Below, piece after piece: positions 47,281 through 58,763 of a DNA stretch of 64,000 nt. The DNA is from Paulownia fortunei. Lineage: Eukaryota; Streptophyta; Magnoliopsida; Lamiales; Paulowniaceae. Each line of letters begins with the position of its first letter. Within the stretch, counting starts at the first letter, position 1. The translations under genes and the position numbers were made by a program. The stretch spans positions 14,286,274-14,350,273 of the forward strand of contig CM033122.1 in the NCBI GenBank assembly GCA_019321725.1. The letters are read 5' to 3'. The notes beneath the pieces were generated by a model. That model made no database searches. It was not told where the DNA came from and saw nothing but the letters and a program-made list of their open reading frames with translations.

Positions 47281-48665
47281 ATTCTATTAATAGTAAAGTA
47301 CTTAACCTGCCTATATCTGCACAAAACTTAATGGTCCATATATGGTAATTACTATTCCAGCTTTTAAACTCTTGTACGAGTGTTACGTCGCAAACTAAGT
47401 GATTAGTTTAAGTAACTTAATCATCACAATAATTAATAGACTGCACCAATTACTAGTTTATTTTGGTACTTGCATTCGTCGAATTAAGTAGCAGCGTGTG
47501 CTACAGTGACAAGCGGTAATTGAGACCCTTTTATTAATGTACTTGCACCCATTTCTGTAGGCTCAGTTTCTCATAGCAAGTATACTCGATTAGATCCCCG
47601 TACTATATAAATTAACTGATATATACTGATCATATTGTACATAAATGTCATTATTTCTCAGGTAGAAGAGAAGAACTTTCATTTGGTTTTAGAGTGTCTT
47701 CTCAACCTTAGTTTGGATGGTTCATTCATACATGGTATTGGGAATTTCAGATCAGAGAAAATCACAATTATCTATATGATAAAATTCATATGGAGTATTA
47801 TATACAAGTAGTTATGATTATCTCAAAACTTATAGTTCTATAACTTCCTAATAATCACACATTTAATACACTTTTTACTCTTTATGTGACAAAATTAAAG
47901 ATTTTTTTTATACAATACAAGGTTTTAGATAAAAGTTGAAAAAAATATAAATTTTATATAATTTTACTTTATTATTCTTAAAAATACTAGTTGAAAACTG
48001 ACAATGAGAACTAAGTAGTTTTATAATATTTATAATTAAAAAATTATTTTTTGCTCTTATGAAATATAATATTCTTTTGAGACTATTATAAAAAAATGTG
48101 AACAATAAATTTGGGTTAAGAAAGTGCAATGATAATACAACTAGTGAGATAGGTTCACCGGAAGAAGAAAATGCCCATTCAACATGGGACGAACGAGGAC
48201 AAAGTAGAAACATATAAAATTACTAGGATATGGAGTATAAAGTAATAAAAGAAGACACCACCACTTCACGCCGAGAAAGCTGTTGTGACTTTTTTGTCTT
48301 TCCATGTGAAAAATGAATTGAACTCGACAGGAGTCCATAAATTTCGAATACATTTGCAACTTAGTCCATTTCCCCCAACAGATTTTCTAGTTTGATTCTC
48401 ATAGCTAAGGAGCATTTCTTTTTTCAAATATTTACCACAGTACTAGTATTTACTTCCATAAATGGTAGTGAATGATTGATGATGGCATTTCCTTACCAAC
48501 AGTTGCCCTTTTTGTAATCCTTGCTTTTATTTGAAAATGGTTTCAATAATTGCCCACATCTTTCCATAAATTTGCAAAATATTCAAAGAAGCTTTATGCT
48601 TCACGAGCGAGCTGAAAGCTTGTAACTTTTCTTTTTTCCAACTCTTGATCTTTTGGACTGGGAAA
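47281..48665. other. Intergenic region and presumed promoter of the galactosyltransferase gene
   Basis: AT-rich, no gene seen. The last ~500 bases should hold the promoter and 5' UTR. No clear TATA box close to the start; a pyrimidine-rich patch (48625-48645) lies just before the ATG. Confidence 0.5.
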
Positions 48666-51600
48666 ATGGGGTTGATGCTTGGGTGCAGACCGCCGCACAA
48701 GGCTGGCATTGGTGGAAATGTAAACGGTTTCTCCACAAGATGGGTCTTTGTGTTGTGCATTGCCAGCTTCTGCTTGGGAGTTCTTGTTGTCAACAGGTGC
48801 TTTTCTACTATCCCCTTTTCAATTTGTTTTCTCTCCATCTGTTTTAACAATGCTTTACTCATTTGTTCTTGCGTCATCGTATGCCTTGTAAATTTGGCGA
48901 CGCTCTTGGTTTGAAAATTTGTAGCTGAAGTCCATTTGCATTTATGAGGGGTTGATGGTGAAGAACCTGATGCAGAAAATGTTTGTCTTTGAGTATATTA
49001 AGGACATTATAATACTGGGTTATGGTCTCAAGATTTCTGTTCCCAAAGCTAATTTCGCCAAGATTGGGTTTTTTGTTCCCATCTTGGTTGAACAGACCAT
49101 CTAGTCCTTCTTCTTCTTCTATTCATGTGTCTTTTGATAAGTGTGTGGTGGCGTGTAGAAATAACACATCTACCATTTCTTCTTGTTTTTTGTGGTTCAG
49201 TAGTATTGGGTTCTCTGTTTTCCTCTTTCGTGTCCCCTGTGGTGATGAGTTGTTGGGGAGTAATGGCAATGCTAATTGAATTTCCTTTCTCTATATATAT
49301 GTGGAGCTAGTTTCCAGCATAATTTTGGTTTATGATCAAAAGAACTGGACCTAAAGTTGTAATAAGATATGTCAGCTAGTTAACATCTGACCTACTGAAA
49401 AAACATTCTTGAAATGCTGGAAGAGACTAGTGTGGGTAGGAATTACTTATGATGAATGCAAGCTGAATTATGATATCTAGAACCCCTTTGTGGATGCATC
49501 ATTCTCTTTAATTGGTGTTGTCATACAACTATTTTCCGTAGATTTTATCTTTCTTTTCTATACGATACATTTCATGACTTCTGCAAGTTCACACCTAAAC
49601 GTAAGATTCAAGGTTAGTCCTCGGGTTAGCACGTGATTTCCCCATTTGACAATGCCTTCTTTCTTTGCGATTTAGTAGTTTCTTGCATTTTTCCCCCTGT
49701 TTGGATGGATTCGACTCAGAATTTGGAACTATCCTAGCTTGCTGACAGAAAAATATGGGTGCTTCTATGATATCAGTGATGCGCAAAGTTTATTGTGCAA
49801 CTTCATATGTAACAAGTGGAAAATGCTTAGGAGTAAAATGCAGAAAATGTGCATTTGACAATTGCACGAATTATAGTAGTTGAATTATACGTGATAGTGT
49901 ATGAATATGTTTAGGTTGATATTGTTTTGGTGATCATTTTTCTTTTGGTTTTTATTGTCTGTAAATCTAACACTGAAGTAGATTAGGCATGAACTTCTTG
50001 AACGCCTTTGCTTAAAATTTAAGAAAAAAATAGAGACTGCCATTATGGTGATATGGTGATTAGATAGATTGTCATACTCATACTACTAATTAAAACTTCG
50101 TGCTACTACTAAATGTTTGTCTCTGGCATTAAGGAGTTTCATATAATTAGGTTTTGGCAGTAATTTTTTTCTCTCTGCCACTTTAAGGGATTTCTTGCCT
50201 TTTGCAGTCGCAACCATTCTTAAGTCATTGTCATCAGAACTGTGCCAATAGCTTAGGACACATCTGCAGATTTTTACCTTTACTTTTGCTATAATGTAGC
50301 ACCTTTTAACATTCAGATATATCTCAATGAGTTAATACTATTGGTTTATACCTTTAAATCTATCTCTATTAGTGACCATGCAAAATCAAAGCAAATTCAG
50401 CAGAAGGGTGCAGGGCATAAGACCACACCTCACTTAGAACTGACAGAAAATTTGTAAACTACAACTGATGTTATTAACAATTTATTCATACCTTGTTTTA
50501 GGTTGTGGACCGTGCCTGATTTAGTTGATACAGACAAGAATGCAACATCTATTGGAAAATATGGGTCTAGAGATATTCATCCTGCTATTAAGTGTGAGAG
50601 AAAGGCAAGTAACAGCCACTCTTTTTATGTCTGTGATAGTTTTCGAATTATTATACAAACTTGACCATTATATAATGAGAACTTTCCTATCGTGCAGTTG
50701 GATGCTTCAGGGACTGGGGACATACTTTCTCAAGTTTCAAAAACTCATGATATAATCATGTAAGTCAGACCCTGCTCCCAGTAATAGCAATCTTGTCATA
50801 AATTTGGCATCAAAAGTTTGTTAGGATGCTCTTACGCTACCTTCATGGCTCAATGCCTTCAGGACATTAGACAAAACCATATCTTCACTGGAAATGCAAC
50901 TTGCTGCTGCAAGAGCGGCCAAAGCTGAGAGTGAGGAAAAACCTAAAGATGCAAAGTTAGGAAATGAGTCATCAAATAACCGCCCGAAGGTGTTCTTTGT
51001 CATGGGAATCATTACTGCATTCAGCAGCAGAAAACGAAGGGATTCCATTAGAGAAACATGGATGCCTCAAGGTTCTGCAATATCTTAATAGTTGAATGCA
51101 GACTCTTTTGGTTCAATTAGTTACATAATCTGTAATATCTCACCAGGGGAAGGTTTAAAGAAGCTGGAGAAAGAGAAAGGAATAATCATAAGATTTGTGA
51201 TAGGGCACAGGTAAACCGTCCTTGGAACTGGAAATTTTGGCACTATGAAAAACCAACTTACTTTATCTGCATGGTTTGTTTGGTACCTAATGTGTATTTT
51301 GCCCACTGGTCAGTGCAACACCAGGTGGAGTTTTGGATAGGGCTATTGATGCTGAAGAAGCACTGCACAAGGATTTCCTGCGATTGGTATTCTAACCCTT
51401 CTGCACAAAATTATATTAATGTCTAGAGTTTTTCCTTAGATCTATTCAGTCAAATGGATTCTATTATCCTTTATGATTCTGAATTTTTCTTCAATTTTTC
51501 TGATGATGTGCCCTCATTTTCCCAGCTATAGACCCTCTTCCTTCCACCAACCCCTTCCTCTAGCACCACCAATGAAAAATTACTGAAGGATAAAAAGGAG

Positions 51601-54600
51601 AGTAAAATTATGTTAATGTCTCCTCATACTAGTTGAAAATATGGTATTGCGGCATTGTTACAACTGATGAATACAATTTTTAAGTTGGTGGCAGGATTTT
51701 ACAAGTTCAATAATTTGAGAGTATGGTTTTAGCAAACTCGATCTTGCCAATGTTATCATGTGCAGTACAAAATCCATTTTGAATGCGTATTCCGTTAGGC
51801 TTAACAATAATTTATCATTTGGACATGCGTCAATCACGGTGGACTTTCCTTTCGCTTATTTGTTTTTCCCATGATATATATATATATATATGTATGTATA
51901 ATTTGTTGTAATTTCACTACTTGATGGTTTGTGAGTTTTATGTCTGTCATGTGGCAGAATCATGTGGAAGGGTATCATGAACTGTCCTCAAAAACTCAAA
52001 TTTACTTTTCAACTGCTGCTGCTAAGTGGGATGCCGACTTCTATATTAAAGTGGATGATGATGTGCATGTAAATCTTGGTTAGCATCACCTGCTCCCAAC
52101 TTGAGTCTCATATGTGCTAATAAGAACATGAACGTCTGATGTTTGTATTGCCTTTGGTCCTTGGCAGGTATTCTAAGTTCATTATTGTCCCGCCATCAAT
52201 CAAAACCTCGTATTTACATTGGTTGCATGAAGTCTGGACCTGTCCTTGCACAGAAGTAAGAGTTCTGAAGCTTGTGATGAACATTTGCTAGTTCAATATT
52301 GGTAGGAACTTATCTAATTGAGGGCATATTGTAATCACATTTTGTTAATGTATGTATATTCTCTTGGGTAGTGCAGGAGTTTCATCACACTACAGCGCTA
52401 CTTTGTTCTCTCTGCCTTCAGTTCTTCTACTTCTCATATAAAGTTAATATCATCAATTTTATATCAATCTTACCATATGTACAGAGGAGTCAAATACCAT
52501 GAACCCGAATACTGGAAATTCGGCGAGGAGGGAAACAAGTATTTTAGGCATGCAACAGGACAAATTTATGCAATCTCCAAAGATTTGGCTACCTATATTT
52601 CTGTTAACAGGTATAATGCGTTTTTCTCGTAGATAGGATTGAAACACATTCAAGAAACTAGTTTTGCTCAAGATTATCTTTCTTTGCAGACAAATACTCC
52701 ATAGGTATGCAAATGAAGATGTATCTCTCGGCTCTTGGTTTATTGGTCTTGATGTTGAGCATATTGATGATCGAAGCCTGTGTTGTGGGACACCCCCTGG
52801 TAAGACTCTTGTTGTATGCCTTGTTGTGTTATTTACAGCTTTCCTTCATCGAAGTTGTGATATACTTGCACACCTGACTTAACCCTATGAAGTTCTAGTT
52901 TAACTTACAGAAAGGGTTGTTCCTATCCTCATGCAATTTATTAATTAATTCTGACTTAACCTAACATTCCTAGTTTTGAAAATGTGCTAATTTCATTTTT
53001 ATCTGGCATTATCATTTTAAAGAAGAGAGAAAAGACTGATGCAACCTCTGAATATGGACTACGCTTCAAATTACTGATCATTCATTGAACTAGCACACAA
53101 ACAGAAATTGTTTGAAGGATAAGTGGCCCTTTATTTGTCCTCCTTTGCGCCTTACTGTACTTCTGGCATCATTTCCAACTTGCACCATACTCGAGGAATA
53201 CTTTCCTGTTTTAATTTCTGTATTCTTGTGCATTTGTAGTTTCCAAATATTCAGACTTTAAACAAATACACGTCTACCCTCTTTATCCAACTTTAACTTT
53301 TAGTATGTGGTCATTTACTAGGGTGTCTCATCAAGTGAAAGTTCGAGGGTTAACATTCTGCCACCTATTTATGGAAAAATTCCTCACCTTTTGAATGATT
53401 TTAGCTTATTTGTCACGTCATATTTAAGATAAAATATATAAACTTCTATCATCTAATAGTTTAAGATATTAAATAATGTCATTAATATGACATCTAAGCA
53501 GGCCAAAGTCTAGGGATGGTAACGGACGGCTTTGGTTAAATCCGAGATCCACCCTACCAAGAAAAGATTGAACCCGAGACCCACCCCGCCCTGGACCCAA
53601 AACCCAATAGATCCAAACCTCCTGGATCCGCCAACTCGTTAATTAAATTTTTTTGCCTTGTATTTACTTCAAAGTTATAGTTAGCTCAAGGCTGACCTCA
53701 AGGGACTAGTGCTTAGTCTTGTATATTCAAGCAAAATCAACTTATCACAGAAAGAAGAAGGGTTTTTTTGAGCAGTTAATTTGCTTTTAGGATATAAGGT
53801 CGAGCTCCGGCACAAAAAATGGAGCAAAAACATCACTGAACCTTGCTAGACAAAACCATGTGTTAAATTCCAGTACAAAACAAGAAGAATATTTAGGCTT
53901 GTATTAAAATAATTTATATTTGAAGAATACATATATACGGGGTGGGTTTGGGATGACTTGTTACCCTCCCCGAATCCAGCTGGGTTTAGGAAATCTGGAC
54001 CCCTTACCAGCCCCAAGACTCGCTTAGCCAACCCAAACCCTCCCCAAGTGCGTGGGGAGGGGGTGGGTTGCGTGATGGTCCATTGCCATCCCTACCAAAG
54101 TCTTAGGATCAAGTCTCATAGCTGCTTACATATGAAGATTTTCACTTGTTTGGCTTGAAAAGGATGGGAAAAGGAAATCTTGCTTGCATGTAGCGGGTCT
54201 ATTGATGAATTAATAAACAAAATTTTCTAATTTTTACCAGCATTGGTTGTTAGATAAATTTGTAATTCAAAGCCAGCTTAACTATTTTTCGCCATCCTGC
54301 CCTGAATACTGTTATGAGTTATTGATTCTTTAAATGATTGTTCTTAACAGCTTTAGTTTTAGACAAAGTAATTCAACGTCAACTTATCTTGGCATTCCGC
54401 CCTCTAATACCATTGTGGCTAATTGCATAGTATTATGAAATGACCACTTAACCTAAAAATTTAACTTATTTAAGTTGTTAGAGTGGAGAATATTACTATA
54501 CTAATTGTCCCTGACAGGTAAGATTGAAATTTCTTGGACTTGCTCCCAGTTACTAACAACTTCAGCAACGCCTCCTTTGCATTTGAGTCTCACAAGGCAT

Positions 54601-54960
54601 CATCATTTCTAAAATAAAGCCTGGGCAAAAAGCTTTCTCATTCTTGTGCCTCCAGACCCCCATACATTTCACAAATTGAGAATGTCTCATTTGCATAATT
54701 TAAAAGCCTTCCTACTAGCCAATGCTCCTGTGTGCACTTCTCCATGTATGTACTGAAATATTCCATCAGACTCAGAATCTTGACATTGTGATTTTACTAT
54801 TATCTACCAGATTGTGAGTGGAAAGCACAGGCTGGGAACCCTTGTGCGGCATCATTTGATTGGAGCTGTAGCGGCGTATGCAAGTCAGTTGAAAGAATGG
54901 AAGAAGTTCATCAGCGATGCGGTGAGGGTGATGGAGCAATTTGGCACTCCAGTTCTTGAA
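48666..54960 (+). CDS. Beta-1,3-galactosyltransferase, GT31 family (Golgi type II), 11 exons
   Basis: Golgi enzyme expected to add beta-1,3-galactose, in plants usually to arabinogalactan-type glycans. Exons: 48666-48796, 50502-50604, 50698-50759, 50863-51071, 51147-51210, 51314-51386, 51958-52078, 52168-52255, 52495-52610, 52690-52799 and 54811-54960; 1227 nt, 408 residues in one open frame. Intron 2 has a GC donor (AAAG|GCAAGT); the rest are GT-AG. Layout: short cytosolic tail, one membrane anchor (about 26-42), a stem with the DUF4094-like [20 protein letters not shown] block, then the galactosyltransferase domain ([33 protein letters not shown]). The metal-binding DDD is at 247-249 ([10 protein letters not shown]), with [28 protein letters not shown] and the C-terminal [16 protein letters not shown]...C motif. 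The length fits probable beta-1,3-galactosyltransferases of the Arabidopsis B3GALT7/8 kind; the exact orthologue is an inference. Start: the first ATG in frame, since codons upstream lack ATG. The last intron carries a hAT MITE. No damage is seen. Confidence 0.95.
50605..50697 (+). other. GC-AG intron of the galactosyltransferase gene
   Basis: The exon end reads GAGAGAAAG followed by GCAAGT, and the intron ends CGTGCAG. Using the only nearby GT (50609) would shift the frame, whereas the GC donor keeps the conserved VSKTHDIIM block in frame. GC-AG introns are a known minor class of U2 introns, with just this AG|GCAAGT consensus. Confidence 0.85.
53511..54094. mobile_element. hAT-type MITE in the last intron of the galactosyltransferase gene
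   Basis: 584 bp flanked by a perfect 8-bp target duplication CCAAAGTC (53503-53510 and 54095-54102), the length used by hAT elements. The ends are inverted repeats: TAGGGATGGTAACGG at the left and CCATTGCCATCCCTA at the right (reverse complement TAGGGATGGCAATGG, two mismatches). Subterminal parts are rich in GGGTTTGG / CCAAACCC words. It has no transposase, so it is non-autonomous. It sits inside intron 10 (52800-54810) and should be removed with it. Confidence 0.9.
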
Positions 54961-57900
54961 ATCTGAACATTTTACCAACTGCTTGTAATATATTTGTGCA
55001 TATTGTAAGAGGGCAAGCATGGCCAGGTATCACCACTCTGCCCCATTTTTGCCTAGTAACTTCTGGGGACAGTTGGTGTATCACTAAATTAATTTCTGCA
55101 AATATGGCTCCAATTAGTAGGAAATGAATGAATACCTCAGTTGTTAAAAATCGGTCTGCTGAAACATTGCGCTGTTTGGTAGCCTAACACCTTGGTCCTA
55201 AAGTAGTTGAATAGAAAAATTATAGATGCTAATCTGTCCTCGTTATGGAATAAACCAAACATCGGATGATCCTCAACTGATTATTGCGTTTCAAATTATA
55301 TAGCTTTGCTAGGGTTGTATAACGGTGTTTCCCATAATTTTAGCATCTGTTAGTCCATGTGATGAAATTTGTGTATGTGCACTAACTAGTTGGCACTCAT
55401 TTTATTTGTGGGAAAAAATCCTGCTCGGTTTGCATAAATCCAAGCCAATCATAGCTTGTGATATGATTGATTGGGTTCGGCCAAATCAAGTGTTCAATTT
55501 TTCCTTCACCATCTCTGGTGGTCGGTGCATGGCTGAAATTTAGTTGTGGAGGTTATATATCCCACATCTTTGATTCCTTGACCATTACCTACCTTTTGTG
55601 AATCATAGGACATAAGAATTCTCTCATTTGAAAATGATGTTAGAAAGAAAAATAGTTGGTGGGGGGTGATACGGTGGGCTTGAGGATCTGCAGATGTATT
55701 GTCCATTGCAACTTAGTCAATTTATTGGGTCCTTGTCATTTTTGGTACTCTGCAACAAAAGAAATGTGACCTGGGTTGGGGCCCCTTCTACTGTAACAAA
55801 GCAAAATTTATTGGGAAGTTGGTGATTTTCACATTGGACGGTATGCATCTACATCTTGGGACCTTGGGCCTTAGTATATTTAAACTTCATTTTTCTTGTT
55901 TTGTAATGGGGTGGGGGGTGGGGTTGGGGTGGTAGATGGGGGACTAATCATATTATTTAAGCAATGCAGAAAAATAAGAACTGTTTTCATATTACTGTTG
56001 AAAAGAAAGCAGACAGTGAAGTATGTCAGTTGAACATGGAATTTGGTTAGTGTACTCATGTGGCCACAAAAAAATAGAAAAAAAAAATGGCTAGTAAACA
56101 AGTAAAGTTGATTAATTCATTGAGAATATCTTATCAGCAGAGAATTGATATACGTAATCGAATTTTTCAACATCTTTTAACCATCACAAAAATTGATCTC
56201 CATAGATATAGTAGGAATCTAAAGCATCAGTAAAGTCATTTATAAATAATTTCTTTTTTTTTTTAAGAAAAAAAGAGAAAGCAACACCACCAACTATTTG
56301 GTGTGGTGGTATCTCATCCCTCATTCAGTGTTCAATCCCAATCCTGCTTAAGATGTGGGTATTAATAATAATAATAATAATAAGTGTAGACGCGGGATGT
56401 TGGTGCATAGACTACTCAGTATTATTTGAACAGTCCTACAACCTCTTGTATTGGTCATCTAATAATAGATGTCTGAAAATCTCTTTTATTCGCTTGTTCC
56501 TCGGGTTTGGCTGCCTCGGGAAACTTTAAGGCTCTGTTTGGGTATGGTTTTGAAATTAGTTTGTATGTTTAATAGTAGTGAAACATATGTTCATTAAAAA
56601 TTAGTAGGACTAATACTCGATACAATGTGATTAAAAACGTAGACTGAATCAAAGAAAATTAAATGGTAATTACATCATTCGAATTTATTAATTTTTTATC
56701 CTGAGCATTTTGTAGCAAAAATTGATATGATTTTTTTTGGGCGAGAATGTATCATTAATAATAGAATACGACTGTATATGTATATGAAAGTATGTCATGG
56801 TATTAAAAAAAATGGGCGCAACAAAATTTAAAAAAAATGGTGGTAACAAAATTTAAAAGGTTTCTAACATGTATGGTAAATGAAGACATATAAATCTTTG
56901 ATTTAAGTTCATGTTCTATGAACACTTACCTAAACATTCAATTAATATGCATATATAAATATATATATATATTTATATTTATATATATATACACTATTAT
57001 CTATGACGAGATAAGGCAGTACAAACATTTTACACCTACGATTTAGTTGGTTATAAATTCGAATCACCTAAAGAGAAATTGAAGATAAATCAAGATAGTT
57101 TATTGGTAAGTATTTTGTACTTACAACCTCGTTGATTATGGGTTCGAGCCACATGGGAAGTTGAAAAACTAGTCAATATTTTACTTTTAAAAAAAAAGGA
57201 AAAAAGAATATAATATATATATATATATAGTGTGCAATACAATACATATAAAAATATAGAGTAAAATCTCAACAAATAATTTTTTGATAAATTAATAACA
57301 TCACTTTATTAATAATTTTTTTTTATCCAAACTCAGACCAGTGTACTAAATTAATAATCTTGCTAAATACATAAAATAATATTTTCTTTGAAATCTATTA
57401 AGGCCTAATGAAAATATAAATTAATAACTTCACTTGAATAATAAAAACTTTCAGTTCCAACGAAGGCCAACATATTAAATTAATAATCTTATTAAATATA
57501 TAAGATAATTTTTTTTTTTTCAAATCTTGCAGGGGCCACTGAAAATATAAATTAATAATTGGTAATATATATATATATATATATAATTTAAAACATTGCC
57601 ACGAATATTGCTTCTTCAAATCAACTGATATTCGAAAAGTTGTGAATTGGAAAGTTGTATGCCTTCTTCTTAGCTTACATAGTATTAAAAATCGCATCAT
57701 TATGATATCTATAGCAAAACTTATAACTTAAATATTAATCACTGTCAAGAAATGACAGGAAACAACATATGTTAAGAAACTATTTATTTGTTTTATTTTC
57801 TTTGTGGATCCTTTTGCTTCTATATTTTTATTTTGGTGAATCTTTAGTATTAGTGGCCTGAAAAAACATCAAGAAATATATAAATTATCAAAAATAATAT

Positions 57901-58562
57901 TTATGAAATAAATAAATATGCAAAATAGCTACATTAAACCTCTTAAATTTCAAAAGTGTCATCAGAATTTTAATTTTTGACCACATAATATTATCTTTTT
58001 TATTTATAACTCATGCATGAATTTTTGTAAAAAAATATATACATGTACAAAAAGTAATTAAAATATAAAACATTTCATCAATTAATAAATTATTTATTTG
58101 TTAATAAATTAATAAATTATTCATTTATCGATAAATAAATAACTTCTTTAAAATGATATTTTTCTAGTCCCAACAATATTTATTTATAAAGATTTTATTG
58201 TGTAAGGTATGAATCATAGCTGACACTTTAACCATATATAAGTAGTTAAAGCCAAAATTTAATAATGATATATCCCTAAAGAACAATAAGAACAACATAC
58301 CCATAATGCTATGAAATATTGATGAAAATAAACCACTAAAGCGTCACCTGGGTCGAGCCTAAATTCAGCATTAGAGACTTGTTTGGTCATATGCAAAATT
58401 TCAAGAATAATTTATAACCACTCTAAAATCATACTTAATGACACGATTTATCCAACAAAATTCAAAGTCTTATAACAAGCCTTCCAAACAAAATAAAAAG
58501 TTGTTCAAACTACCATCCAGCAGACCATCACCATCATTCATGCATAAAAAAATTGATGAAAC
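54961..58562. other. 3' flank of the galactosyltransferase gene and AT-rich intergenic DNA
   Basis: The first few hundred bases likely hold the 3' UTR. No supported gene follows. Contents: a G-run array (55908-55929), an AAT repeat (about 56361-56382), TA-rich zones near 56950-57000, 57210-57230 and 57565-57585, and a run of sequences with repeated TTAATAATCTTATTAAATA-like words at 57280-57560. Confidence 0.6.
55908..55929 (+). repeat. G-run array, possible G-quadruplex
   Basis: Four G tracts of at least four G each, separated by one to two T bases (GGGGT, GGGGGGT, GGGGTT, GGGG), about 950 bp downstream of the galactosyltransferase stop. The pattern meets the usual sequence rule for intramolecular G-quadruplexes. 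Whether it is transcribed is unknown. Confidence 0.75.
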
Positions 58563-58763
58563 TTAAACAGAAAGAAGAAGAACCAGAGTTGTCAAGACCA
58601 ACCCACCAAAGGCCCAAACAGACAACAACCTACCACTGATGCACCGCGTTGGCTGCTGCTTAAAAAAACTGATTGTACGCGTCCGAGGTGGCAGCAAACT
58701 ATTGGACCTCAATCCTCTTGCTGCGGCGGCGGTGGTGGGAGTGGGTAGCAGTGCCGGATCCAT
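58563..58763 (-). CDS. Possible small single-membrane-segment protein (66 aa), unassigned
   Basis: I do not recognise this protein. It has a true ATG (58763) and TAA, lies in a GC-rich island (about 58640-58830) within AT-rich DNA, and has a plausible make-up: Pro/Thr/Ala-rich start, a basic Ser/Arg/Lys middle (about 16-45), then one hydrophobic segment to the end (46-65, LLSVWAFGGLVLTTLVLLL). That would be a tail-anchored or type II membrane peptide. Against it: it is short, another frame on each strand is also open here, and no splice partner or family match is visible. It could be a real short gene, a first exon, or chance. Confidence 0.3.
   Translation of the reverse strand: MDPALLPTPTTAAAARGLRSNSLLPPRTRTISFFKQQPTRCISGRLLSVWAFGGLVLTTLVLLLSV

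Noticed and set aside
48645..48665. Upstream extension of the first galactosyltransferase exon
   Set aside because: In frame but begins with TTG; the first ATG is 48666 and gives a normal short cytosolic tail.
49022..49310. 85- and 61-codon frames within intron 1 of the galactosyltransferase gene
   Set aside because: They lie in an intron between exons whose junctions are well supported; no similarity is recognised.
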